Under the pieces are notes generated by a model. It was not told the origin of the DNA and searched no databases. It worked only from the letters and a program-made list of their open reading frames with translations. A program made the translations under genes and the position numbers. From NCBI GenBank assembly GCA_019426215.1, contig CM033394.1:38686423-38750422 (forward strand): DNA of 64,000 nucleotides, written 5' to 3'. Each line of letters starts with the position of its first letter. Positions within the stretch are counted from its first letter, which is position 1. Below, in pieces: positions 22,330 to 34,257 of the stretch. The DNA is from Buddleja alternifolia (Eukaryota; Streptophyta; Magnoliopsida; Lamiales; Scrophulariaceae).

Positions 22330-23849
22330 ATTGCAGGTACCTAGAGCTAGAGCTAATACATCTGTTTGGTACTTCGATAGTGGATCGTCAAGGCACTTAA
22401 CTGGTTCCAAGGATCTTTTGACCAACTATTGAACCGCCAATGGTCTTCAGGTTGTATTTGGTGACAACTCCAAAGGTAAAACCAAAGGTATAGGTACTGT
22501 GCATAGGGGGAACATCATGATAAGTGATGTTTATTATGTTGAGGGTCTAAAGCATAATTTATTAAGCATAAATCAATTTTGTGATAAAGGCTTTGAGGTC
22601 ATATTCTCAAGTGACTGTTGCTATATAAATGACGCTAAGACTAAGTCTACTAAATTGAAAGGTAAAAGAACTAACAACGTATATTTGGTAGATTGGGGTT
22701 CAACCACTGATAACAACCCAACATGCTTTGTTGCTAAAAATGAATCTGAAACGGGTTGGTTATGGCATAGAAAAATGAATCGCCTCAATTTCAAGACAAT
22801 CTCTCAGTTTATAAATCTAAATCTTGTAGAGGTATTACCAAAAGGACCATTTTACAATGATCGCCTTTGTGACGCTTGTCAAATGGGCAAACAGGTTAAA
22901 TCATTTTTCAAGAGAAAACATCATCTATCTACCTCTAGAATACTTGAACTACTCCACATGGATCTGTTTGGACCTGTTCAAACGATCAGTGTGAGCGGTA
23001 AAAAGTATACTTTGGTGATAGTGGATGATTTATCTCGATTTACTTGGGTGGAATTTCTTTCATCCAAAGATGAAACATGTGACAAGTTAACAACGCTTAT
23101 TCGGCAACTTCAAACATTGAAAAATCTTAAGATTGCAAGAATAAGAAGCGATTACGGTACTGAGTTTACTAACAAGGTTGTTGAGAAGTTTTGTGCAGAG
23201 AATGGAATACATCATGAGTATTTAGCTCCCAGAACTCCCCAACAGAATGGTGTTGCTGAGCGCCGGAACAGAACGCTCAAGGTTGCTCCTAGGTTGCTCC
23301 TAGGTTTTGGGCTAAAGCAATCAACACTGCTTATTACACTCAAAACCGGTGCATGATCAACAAACAGCATGGGAAAAATCCATATGAACTGTGAAAGGGA
23401 CGTAAGCCAAATATTTCATGTTTTCATGTCTTTGGTTCTAAATGTTTTATCCATAATAATGGATCCCAAAGCTTAAAGACATTTGATCCCAAAGCAGATG
23501 AGGGAATCTTTCTAGGCTACGCTAAGAATCGAAAGAATTTTCGCATCTTAAACAAGATCAAATCAAAGGTTGAGGAATCTATTCATGTTGTTTTTTATGA
23601 TGCTAATCAAGAACCAAGTAAGGTTAATATGAATGATGTAGGAGGTGAAGATCTATGTCATCAAGCGTCTAAGATTACCATTGATGATGATAGTGACGAC
23701 GATGATGAGATCTCAATGCCATCTCCTAAGATTACTCGTGAGGTCATTTCAGATAACAATGCAAGATCTGCTGATGATCATGAAAAGAGTGACCATCAAG
23801 AGCAAACAAGGGTCTGTGAACTTGAAGCGCCTAAGCAAGATGGTAGTCA
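22330..23849 (+). pseudogene. Sirevirus-like protease and integrase
   Basis: Frame 2 from about 22338. Protease active site WYFDSGSSRHLTG near 22367, pre-integrase (WLWHRKMNRLN...CDACQMGK), then integrase core with HMDLFGP, RSDYGTEF and PQQNGVAERRNRTL. After 23283 the word TTGCTCCTAGG is duplicated and the frame shifts to frame 1. It runs on through an acidic linker to 23849, where a solo LTR interrupts it. A stop at 22426 (TGA) lies inside the protease. Not functional. Confidence 0.88.
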
Positions 23850-25986
23850 TGTCACGCCCCGAACCCTGGGACCATGACAATCGCCGCAAGCTCTCGGGGA
23901 ACATCCCCAAGGCATGCAAGGCTCACCTATTAACAAAATTGGTATAGAGCATCTATACCTAAAAGATAAGAATTCCCAACATACAAAATAAAAATCCATA
24001 ATAGAAATTCAGTTCTCGAATGATAAAAGAAATCCCTCATACAAAGCCAATAGATCCAATACTAGTAATTAATCTCTAAGTTCAAATCCAAAACGAACAA
24101 GTTTATCGTAACTAAAAGAATGAAGTCTATCTATATAATACTAAAAAAAATGCTAAATTAAGAAATAGGGCTCCTCGAGATATGACAATCGAACATGAAT
24201 AATTCTCCTTCCACTAAGTCTCGGCATCTGAAAAAAAATGTTAATGGAAATAATGAGCACGACGGCCCAGTAAACGCCTCTAACACTCAACTAGCCGGAT
24301 CAAACAAGCAAAATAATAGTTATTTCTTTTGTCTATACGAAACGATAATTTTAAGTTCAAAAGAATATCACTATAGCAAGAACAATAGTTGAAAAGATTT
24401 ACATTAAATAAACAACCAACACGACACGAATTTTACCATGCAAAACTAACACATAAGCCAACATTGGTCAGGGACAGGTTTAACCCCCCTATCTCGGGTC
24501 ACTAGTACAGGTTTCACCCCCCTGTACAGGGTCACTAGTGTAGGTTTTACCCCCCTACACTGGGTCACTGAGATAGGCATCACCCCCCTATCCTGGGTCA
24601 CTGACCAACCCTCAAACCCAAATAGGTCACGGCTTTCCATCGCCTATTCCGGAATAGTTAACGTTGTATTAGTCTCAACTATGGGTTTTCAAAACCACCT
24701 CCAGAACAATCACATTTTCACAATCACCTCAACAACGATCCCATTTACAAAACCAAGTTCATATCACATTTTCGCATCTCAATTCCACGTTCAAAAATCA
24801 CATTCGAATCATACAAAAATCACATTTTTCACTTTTCAAATCCAAGTTCAAGAAAAAATCAAATCGTTTCACTTTTTCCTCAAATCCATACCTGTATATA
24901 TATATAAGCATGCTTGACCCAAGTTCTAAAACACACACGCACCCCAAAAATACTACTATATAATTTTTATATAACTAGAAAAGTGAAGAGTCACTTACCT
25001 TGATTAATCCAAGCCTACGCTAACTCATGTACTTGCTAAGAGTTTCGTGGTTCGTCTCCAATTGAATCTAAATAATTAAGCAATGGATCAATAACAATGG
25101 TCGATTTGTATCCTTACTTAAAATAATTCCCGTTAAGTAAAATACCTCTAATTGCTAGACAATATCAATGCACATATACAATTATTGTCACTGCTCCTAA
25201 TTTCTACTAATGATCAACATTAATTAATCTCAATAAAGCATAATATACTATCTAACCAAGGAAACAGAATTCTCCTACGTAGATATTTTTTTTTTTTTAT
25301 CAGTCTGCTGATTTACTCCTAAACCCCCATTAATCGACTATACTAAAAGAGACTAAGAATCAATTCTGCTACATGCAATTTAAGCTTAAAATCCAAATCT
25401 TATCAGTCCCATATCCCAGGCCACGCAAACAAAATCCAACTCAATAGTGGCTGGCCATGAAAATCCCATGAGAAAAATGAAATTTATTGATTAATATACT
25501 AATAAAATACTCCATATAATCTCAAGCATGTGCCAGATCTCCTATTGGTCTCGAAGGATGATTTCTTCTTAGTTTTGACTCCCACCACTAATTCTTGGTT
25601 ATAAAATTCCAATATGCTTATTACAAACCACAATTACAGAATAAGAATCAAAGAATACATGGTAGGTGACTTACTCTTTGGCAAATCGCAACTGTCTCTC
25701 AATTCTCACTACCGCCGCCGCCTGGTTTTCCTTGCCTTTCTGAAAGTGTATTATGATGTTACACACCGGTAGGGTTAATAACATAAGTGTACTTATTTAT
25801 TGTTTAGCCCATAGATTACGCTTTATAACTATTCCCATTAATATTTTATAATTCCAAGATAAAACGTGAACCATCCTTTTTTTTCCTAATATAATATAGA
25901 CTATTTATACTGGCGCACCTATTTATTAAGTACCTATTATATTATATACTTTATTATTATTGGGAATAAATTAATCGGGTATTACA
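23850..25986 (-). mobile_element. Tekay/Del-like gypsy solo LTR (2137 bp)
   Basis: Plus-strand ends TGTCACGCCCCGA and CGGGTATTACA, flanked by AGTCA on both sides (23845-23849, 25987-25991). Read on the minus strand it starts TGTAATACCCG, has TATAAATAG at 25912-25920 about 66 bp in, and ends GGGGCGTGACA, as chromovirus LTRs of the Tekay/Del group do. No internal region. The pol frame of the host element resumes across it. A related copy is at ~53480-57846. Confidence 0.85.
24467..24605. repeat. 33-bp array of four hairpins in the LTR
   Basis: GGGTCAC separators at 24496, 24529, 24562 and 24595 are exactly 33 bp apart. Each interval is a potential hairpin with a C-rich loop, and the stems differ: GTACAGG/CCTGTAC, GTGTAGG/CCTACAC, GATAGG/CCTATC, plus a less perfect first unit. 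A matching array is at 57274-57413. Confidence 0.85.
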
Positions 25987-27689
25987 AGTCAAGCGTCTAA
26001 CCGTCAAGCGTCTGTTCAACCTCTTAACCCGTTCCAACCAGATAGACTATGGCTGCGTGATCATCCACCTGAGCAGATTATTGGAAATATTGAAGCGCCT
26101 GTTAGAACTAGAGTCGCTGCATTCAATGAGGCCATGTTCGCAAGCTTTCTATCTCAAATGGAACCTAAAAAAGTGGATGAAGCGCTAAGCGATCCATGTT
26201 GGATTGAACCCATGCAAGAAGAGCTTAATCAGTTTGAGCGTAGTAAGGTTTGGACGCTAGTACCAAGACCAACTCACCAAGGAGTTATTGGAACTAGATG
26301 GGTTTATAGAAATAAGATGGATGAGAATGGGATTGTAAAAAGAAACAAGGCCAGACTCGTAGCTCAAGGATATTGCCAAGAAGAGGGTATTGACTTTGAT
26401 GAGACATATGCTCCTGTCGCCCATCTTGAAGCAATCCGCATGTTTCTAGCATATGCAGCGTTCAACAAGTTTACGGTATATCAGATAGACGTGAAGAGTG
26501 CCTTCCTGAATGGCAAATTCCAAGAAGAGGTATATGTGGAGCAACCACCAGGATTCATCAACAACCATGGTAAGGGTATGGTCTACAAACTAGATAAAGC
26601 ACTTTATGGACTTAAGCAAGCACCCAGAGCATGGTATGACACTCTCTCTATTTTCCTTATTGGTAAAGGCTTTTCCAAAGGCAGCGTTGACACAACGTTA
26701 TTCAAAATTACCAATAACGAAGCTATTCTCTTAGTCCAAATTTATGTTGATGATATCACATTTGGTTCTACTAACAAATGTCTGTGTGAGAAATTTTCGA
26801 AAATGATGCAAGAATAATTTGAAATGAGCATGATGGGTGAATTAACTTTCTTCTTAGGATTACAAGTTAAACAACTCCCTAATGGCATATTTGTTAACCA
26901 AGCTAAATAAACACGTGATATGATTAAGAAATTTGGTATGGAAAATGCATTATATTCAAAAATTCCAATGAGCCAAACGCTTAAGTTAGATAAAGATGAA
27001 AGTGGGAAGAAAGTTGATATCACTAATTATAGAGGTATCATTGGATCACTTCTTTATCTTACTGCTAGTCGACCTGATATTATGTTTTCACTATGTATCT
27101 GTGCACGCTTTCAAGCTGATTCTAGAGAGTCACATTTAATTGCTGCCAAGAAAATCCTTAAATACCTGAAAGGCACACAAAATGTGGGCTTATGGTATCC
27201 TAGGGATTCTCCTTTTGAAATAATTGGTTACTCAAATGCAGATTTTGTAGGTTGCAAAATAGATCGTAAGAGTACTAGTGGTACATGTCAATTTCTAGGT
27301 GATAGGTTAGTTTCATGGCACAGTAAGAAACAACAATCGATAGCTACTTCTACAGCTGAAGCCGAGTATGTAGTTGCAGGAAGTTGTTGTGCACAAGTAT
27401 TATGGATGAGGCAACAACTTAGAGATTATGGTATAATCCTAGGTCCAACCCCCATTCATTGTGATAACCAAAGCGCTCTAGCCATGACTCAAAACCCTGT
27501 TCTTCATTCCAGAACCAAACATATTACATTAGATACCATTTTCTTCGTGACCATGTTCAACATAAAGATATCTCCATGCACTTTATCAAAACTGACAAAC
27601 AATTGGCAAATATCTTCACCAAAGCGCTCAATGAACAACGTTTTCTCACTTTGAGAAGTGAATTAGGTATGATCGATTTAAATGCTTAA
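25987..27689 (+). pseudogene. Sirevirus-like reverse transcriptase and RNase H
   Basis: Resumes the pol frame after the solo LTR. RT shows [39 protein letters not shown] and the catalytic IYVDDITFG (near 26740). A TAA at 26815 and another near 26908 break the connection. RNase H follows with GYSNADFVGCKIDRKSTSG, STAEAEYV and HCDNQSALAM. A frameshift near 27540 precedes the short C-terminal tail, which ends near 27689. Motifs are otherwise well kept. Confidence 0.88.
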
Positions 27690-28511
27690 TCATCGTGCAT
27701 CATATTTTATTAAACATATAATTTAAGGGAAATCCACTTTATTTATGTCCAAAAGATCTTTGAAAAGTTGTTACAAGTTATCAAATTCAGGGGGAACCTT
27801 AAACTTGTACTTGAACATATTTGCAAGCATCAATGATCAAAACTTTTCATATGCATAGATCATCAATGCTCAGCATTATTTATGCATCATATGTTGGATG
27901 CTCAAACTTAAAAAGTTTTTGATCTCAAGCGTCAACATAAATCTTACAAAAATGTATTTGTTAAGCGTTGAATTTATTCCCTTCAACACTTAATATAAAA
28001 TTGTTTGTAAAATTCATGCATAAATTTTACACGCTTCTTAAAATAGTGGATAGACTCAAAAGTCTATTTTGTTCTCTATCTATACGCTTCTATCACATCA
28101 AACAGGCGGGTAATCAAAACTTTTCAAAATGATGGTTCAGAGTAAGTACATGTCTGGGTACGTGTCTGTATCCCATCAGGCGCGTGCATTACACTCTGAA
28201 AATGCCAAACGTTTTAAAACTTTAACTCAGATTTCAAATCTTTATATATAGGAGTTACCAAATGTAACTTCCCTCTCTTGCTTAAAATTCGCATCCGTAG
28301 TTAAAATTTTCATGGCTAAGATTAAATAACTTTACACGTGTCTAAATCCTAAAGAGACGAGAGAACACAAGTTTCAAAAATTCCTTTACTGTGTCATTTA
28401 AAACACAATTTCTGCAGAACAATTATTCACTCTTACTTAAAGCTATCTGCAAAATTACTATCTCTCTCTCTTCTTCCAAAAGAAAATCTCAGTTCATCTT
28501 TTTCACTAAAA
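27690..28511 (+). other. Untranslated spacer between pol and env-like ORF
   Basis: No coding frame. Contains the PPT-like run ATTCAGGGGGAACC near 27785, an internal duplicate of the polypurine tract of the kind described in Sireviruses, and pyrimidine-rich sequence before the next ORF. Confidence 0.55.
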
Positions 28512-31500
28512 ATGGCACCAAAGAAATCTAATGCTACTTCTTCCGAGCCTACCATCAAGGTCACTGAAGGTCTTGTTATCGACTGGAAATTCCTGTATGA
28601 ACAACCTCAGATTAACCTGACAGAAATGATGGATTTTGTAACCAAGGCTGGGCTTAAAACTTTCTTAACCCAATACTCCTATTTGTTTCCGATGGAAGTC
28701 AACACCTTCTGGAAAACTGCTAAACTCTCCGAGGACAAAAAGTCAATCTCTTGTCTCATTCCTCTATCCAAGAAGGAGTCACCAAAGGAATTTATAATGT
28801 CTGCTGTTTCCATTGCCTAAAAATTCAATCTCCCAAATGAGGGTGAGGCATTGGATTGCGTTACTTTGGAACAAATCAAATAAGCATGGACTACTATGAG
28901 TGCTTACGATGGTGTACCATACAAACAGCACTTTGAAAAGAAAGAACGAGTATCTAAATACCGACTGATGGCTGATTTCTACAGCAAAATCATAGAATGC
29001 AGAGTGGGCACTTTTGATAAAGTCAACCCATTGCAGTTTCAGATGATGACAACAATACTCCTCAACATCAAGATCAACTGGAGTGAGTATGTCTTTGGAA
29101 GGTTTCGGGACTGTTTAAGCGCCCTAAATAAACCTTATGGGCTTATTTTGAGTGACTTGTTGTATCGATCAGGCTGTGTCTCCTCGTCTAGTCATCCTCT
29201 GAATAAGGCCAAGTTGCTGGAAAAGCGGATTCTAAACAATCTCTTCAATCCTCCCAAGGATGGTGGTGCTGCTAGACCACTGTTTGAGCGTCTAGAAGTA
29301 CGCGAAGCGTCCAATGAGGAAGCTGAGCATCCAGCTCCTGAGGAAGCCGTGAAGCGTCCAACTGTTACCAAGAAGAGGGCTCCCATAAAGCCCAAGGTTC
29401 AAGTTGTTCCTTCTCCTTAAAAGGACGATGAGGAAACCGATGAGGATGCAGAGGACAAGATCCCTCTGATCAAGCGAAGGATGCTGGAAGGTATAATCAA
29501 ACAGATTGATTTTGAGGAACTGGCTACCGCTCCTCCCGCTCAAACTCTGAATCTCGTTGAAGGAGTCTACGTAAAGAAGATTTTCGAGCGTTCCAGGACA
29601 AGCAAGCGTCAAGCTGCTCATGTTCCTGAAGAGCCTGAGACGGTTGAGCTAAGCGCTCAAGTTGCTATTTAGACAAGCTCTCAGGGTAAGTTTATTTCTT
29701 CCCGCAGCATTTCTAGTCCTACATTTGTAGAAGATCCTGTTCTTATAGAGGATAATTCTTGTGCTACAACTTTAGTTCCAGCTGCTGCTGAAGTATCAAC
29801 AGACGTCCATCTGGATGTTGAGATGACAGAAGTTGTGACTATTGCCAAAGACGTTGCCGCCGAAGCTGCTACAATTAAAGTCGAAGAACCTGCTCCCAAA
29901 GAGATTCAAACATCAACTCTTGTCCCGGCTATAACAGAGGCACGCTCAGAAGGTCAGAGCGTTGCTGTGGACATTACAAAGCCAAGGCACTTCTTCAAGC
30001 TGGACCCACTAAAGACGATTGATCATTCAATCAATTAAATGCCTCCAGCACTCGAAGAGGATTTCACCCCAGCAGGATATAATGAAGAAAGATACATTAC
30101 TGCTGGGAATGAAATTGCTCTGCTGATTTACATTGACAGTAAGACCAGGGATATAGTGTTCAACACTGAGCTGACAGAAATTGAGAGGAAATACTATCTG
30201 ACCATTCAACTTGGTAAAACTCCTGGTCAGATACCGTCTTCTCTTATCCTTCAACAAGACAGACAAGGAGGTAGAACTCCTAAGTGTGATACGGATCTAG
30301 CTTATTACCTAGACTATGGGCACAACAAGTGAATCGGTTTTACTCTAAGAGACTACAACATCCGAGTGTATGATCCTCTTCGCCCAACCTTTCTCAATCT
30401 TTAAGAGGCAGTCTTAAACAGAGATGGCTACACACATTTTCCTCACATAGCAAACAATGATGAGAACAGGAAGTCTATCAATCTACTTCGGTTGTGGAAG
30501 AATAAAGGAATTCATGTCGGTGAGCGTCTAGAATCTCTAACGGATGTGATTCAATCAGAAACTGATGCATACTTTGACAGCGCCTGGAATGCTAACTATC
30601 AAACTAATAGATATCGCTTTGAATCCATAAAGGATATCCATCAAGAAGGCATTTGAGCTATGGTCAATGCTAGAATAAATTACTGTATGACCGAGGTAAA
30701 CTAGGTTGAAGCGTATGTGGGCCATCAATACTCTTTCCCAGAGTTGGTTAAAGCTCCCCACCTTTTTGGCATAGGCATGCATGACAAGAAGCGTCAATTT
30801 GTCAAATATTGCCTTACGAAGCATCAACAGAGAGTTGGGCCTGTACTTAAGCTCCCAATAATTCGTCATCAGATTGAACAGTGTTTGTGTCAAGAGCTTC
30901 ACAGACTATCCACAACTCCTCTTCGCTTCAACGCTCAAGTGTCAACCAGTGGCAGTGTTTCAGTATCTAGTTTGAACTTTTCTCCGAGCCACAGCGAAGA
31001 CAATTTTAACATGATGGTGAAGATTATGACCCCCTCTCTCCCATTTTGACAGAATCTTCACTGCTAATCTTAGACAATGGAACAGCTCAGTAATCAATCA
31101 CTTTCGAGGATATCCATTGCTCCCATCTATCCGCAAAGAGGTACTCAATCACTATGAGTTTGTCCTCTCATTGCTGGAAAGGAATCAGGGACTGGCTCAA
31201 GCCATCTATCCCTAACTGGAAGAGTACTATAGTTATTATGTGCTTGAATCTCAGCGTCTCCAACATCTTCCAACAGATAGGCTAATTGGATTTTCCAGGG
31301 ATTACTGCTCAGATGCGATCTTCTCTATTTGCCAAGTGCCGTCCAAAGTCTTTCCGAATCATGTGCTGGATATCATTAGTCCTATGTACATCAGGGCGAT
31401 AGATAGTCCAATTCGCACATTCATTCAAAGTACTTGCCTTCCTCTTTAGCATCTGACTGAACTTCTGGAAGCTGCTTCCAATTCCTATGTAGATAAAGCC

Positions 31501-32472
31501 AATTGGAACTTCCAATTCGATGAATTTTGCCAAGCGGAGTCAGCGCTTGAAGAAGAGTCTGCTAAGTTGGTTGAAGTGTCTGCACCAGCGTCCACTACAG
31601 AAGTTGAAAGTATTCCAGCGTCAGCTGAAGAACATGTTCAAGCATCTCCACCAGAGGATAATCCCGTCGCTTCTGAACAAGTTATTTCTGATATGCCTGA
31701 GGATCTTCTGATTGATGTATGAGGTACAGTTTTTGATCCTACATATCAAGCTCCCATTGACTCACTCAAGCATACATCCAGATTCAAGCGATCGGCTACT
31801 CAAGCGGTTCCATTGGATGTGAGCCAAGCTTTTGGACCTTTGTTGAAATCCGTCTTAGAGGAGGTAAGCAATCACGCTACTCAGAATGAAGAATCCCTCC
31901 ACTGGATTAAGACCGATTTGGCAAAGATTGAATCTCAAACTATGAGCGCTCAGATTGCTCATATGCGCGGTTCTGCTCGAGCGGCTATTGGTGAGGGTCC
32001 TAGAAAATTTCAAGAAATGAATGATGCTACTCGGGCCAACCAACTCGCCATGAAAGAACATTTTGAGAAGCGCCTAGATACCTTAGAGACTACACTAAAT
32101 GATGCTACCAGCGCCAAGCTACTCGCAATGCAGGAACATTTTGACAAGCGTCTGGATGATCTTACAGCGTCAATGTCTCAGATTGCTAATCAGGTCAGCC
32201 TACTCACAGAGCATTTTCTAAAGGATGATGATGGCAATAAGGGGGAAGAGAAAAGAAAAGGGGAGAAGAGGAAAGCTTCCAGTTCAAGAGCTTCCACCCC
32301 TCCGCTCAAGCATCAAACCTTCTTTCAACTTTTGCCAGTACCTTCAAAGGCATTGCTTGAACAGTTTGATGTTCCATTCTCTAGACCGCCTATTCCAGAG
32401 CCTTCTACCCGAAGATCATTGCTAAAGAGCAAAAGAAGTCAGATTTCATTAGAGCATTCAGAGTATGCCTAA
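28512..32472 (+). pseudogene. env-like extra ORF of the Sirevirus-like element (broken)
   Basis: Starts MAPKKSNATSSEPTIKV at 28512. It stays in frame 0 to about 31049 with in-frame stops (e.g. 28818, 29418, 29670, 30036, 30330), then frame 1 to 32472. Originally about 1,300 codons. The N-terminal third resembles other plant retrotransposon 'envelope-like' proteins in position and style. The middle has EAP/KRP-rich acidic linkers. About 31813-32230 forms a coiled coil with two similar segments (each HFEKRLD/HFDKRLD). No signal peptide or membrane segment was seen in the intact parts. Function of such ORFs is unproven. Confidence 0.65.
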
Positions 32473-32501
32473 GGATGATTGGCATCGACCTAGTTGAATA
32501 G

Positions 32502-34243
32502 TGACACGCTAATACTTAACGTGCTATGATAGCAAGTGCACTAGACGTGTGTAGTAATAAGTGGACAAAAAGTCCGGGTTGTCGAACCACAAGGACTTGA
32601 ATTCTAGTTCATGATTTTCGATAAAAGATAAGACAATTAAAGTAAAGTGCAAGAAAAAGATTAAGCAATTAACGAACCAAAGAGAAACGTACTATAGATT
32701 TAATCTCACGTATGATAAAATGACTAAGGCACATGCTACAACCGAATCTACTCGTCAATATATATGAGCTACTCTTCGAATTATTAGACTCCTATTGCTT
32801 TGGTGGAAACTCCTAAATTAACTATTACCCGATGTCTCGGCACATAATAATCCTATGATTAATTGACGGTTCTCTAAATATGTCTATCCGAGAATCTAAT
32901 CAAAAATCACGCATTAACGTTCTAGAGCTTCCCCGAACGAATCCGGCTAACAACACCCGGGAATCTTTACCTATTTCTAGGGCAATCCCTCATTTGTTTC
33001 GGATGATGTGTTAATTCCCTTGCACCCTAATCTATTTTCTCTCGAACAACTAGATTAGGCAAGATAGCAAGCATATGGTGATCAAACACATGATTGGAAT
33101 AAAAGCATAGAATTAACACACAAAGCAATAGGAGAATTAATACAAAGAGCAACTTCACATATATTGATTCATAAATTTGGCCTTCACATGGCCTTAGTTC
33201 TACAATATTAGCCTCTCATCAAAGCCTTAAGAAAATCTAATACAAACATATACATACTCATGGAAATAAACATGTAAATGCAAATAATTAAAACTCCCTC
33301 AATTGATTGATGATGGATCTTTGCTCTCTTGATCTTCAATCCTTAGCTCCTCTCTCTTTGTTCCCCTCCAAAAGTGATGAAGAAATGGTGATGAATGATG
33401 ATGAGTGAAAAGTGATGGCCAAAAATGCCTCTCTCTCTCTCCTCCTCCAGATGTCTTCGGTCAATTGTCCTAAAAAATCCTTAAGAAGACCACCACAAAT
33501 CAGCTCCTCATGTGTATGCCCCCCCTAGTGTGTCCTCCACTACTCTTAAAGTGAGTAGTATAAAATTCCCTAAAGTAGATCTAGTAAGAAACATACTTAT
33601 GACATCCCTCCCATACATGTGATGACCTCTTGGCTTTAAATGTTCCATTCCCCCATCAAATGATGATCTTTTGGCTGAAAGGAATCAAATCTCGGATGTG
33701 GCCACGCCTAGGCGCGGGAATTATGGCGCTCGGGCGCCATCAGCAGAATGTTGGGAGTATTTGCCTCTGTCTGGCGCAGTAATTGTATTTCCTTCATAAC
33801 TCTCTCCACAAAACTCCGATTTGGATGATTCAAGTCCTCATTTGAAGCTAACACATAGTTCTACAACTTTGTAGAAGGAAACTTCATCCAATTCGGTCTC
33901 TAAAAATAAGAAAATATCGCTCGAACGTGGAAACTGGTGCAGATACGGCGCCCAGGCGTGGACAGAACGGCGCCTAGGCGCGGAAAGCAGAATGTTGACG
34001 TTATTTGCATCTTTTCCGGCGCCTAGGCGTGGTAATACTGGCGCCTGGGCGTGGACAACAGAAGCAAATTGGCCTGAACTTGTTTTATACGTCGTTTTTC
34101 ATCCCGTTCTTCGATTGTATCCATTTAAGACCTGAAATCACTTAATGTACGAATTAAACGCACAGGTAGCAAGAATTAAGCGATAAATGAACCTAAACAT
34201 AAACGCAAAGGGGCTTAAAAACACGTAAAAATGCCTCTTATCA
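32502..34243 (-). repeat. 3' LTR of the Tat-like element (1742 bp)
   Basis: Plus-strand ends TGACACGCTAAT and CTCTTATCA. GC-rich GGCGCC(T/C)AGGCG words are clustered at 33700-33780 and 33945-34060. The module at 33794-33820 is described in the findings. Confidence 0.95.
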
Positions 34244-34257
34244 ACACCCCCACACTT
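34244..34257 (-). other. Polypurine tract of the Tat-like element
   Basis: On the minus strand AAGTGTGGGGGTGT abuts the 3' LTR start (TGATAAGAGG), the expected plus-strand primer. Confidence 0.75.

Noticed and set aside
23850..25986. Reading TGTCACGCC...GGGTATTACA as a DNA transposon with short inverted repeats
   Set aside because: The 5-bp duplication, TG...CA ends, TATA box near one end, length and solo structure fit a gypsy LTR better.
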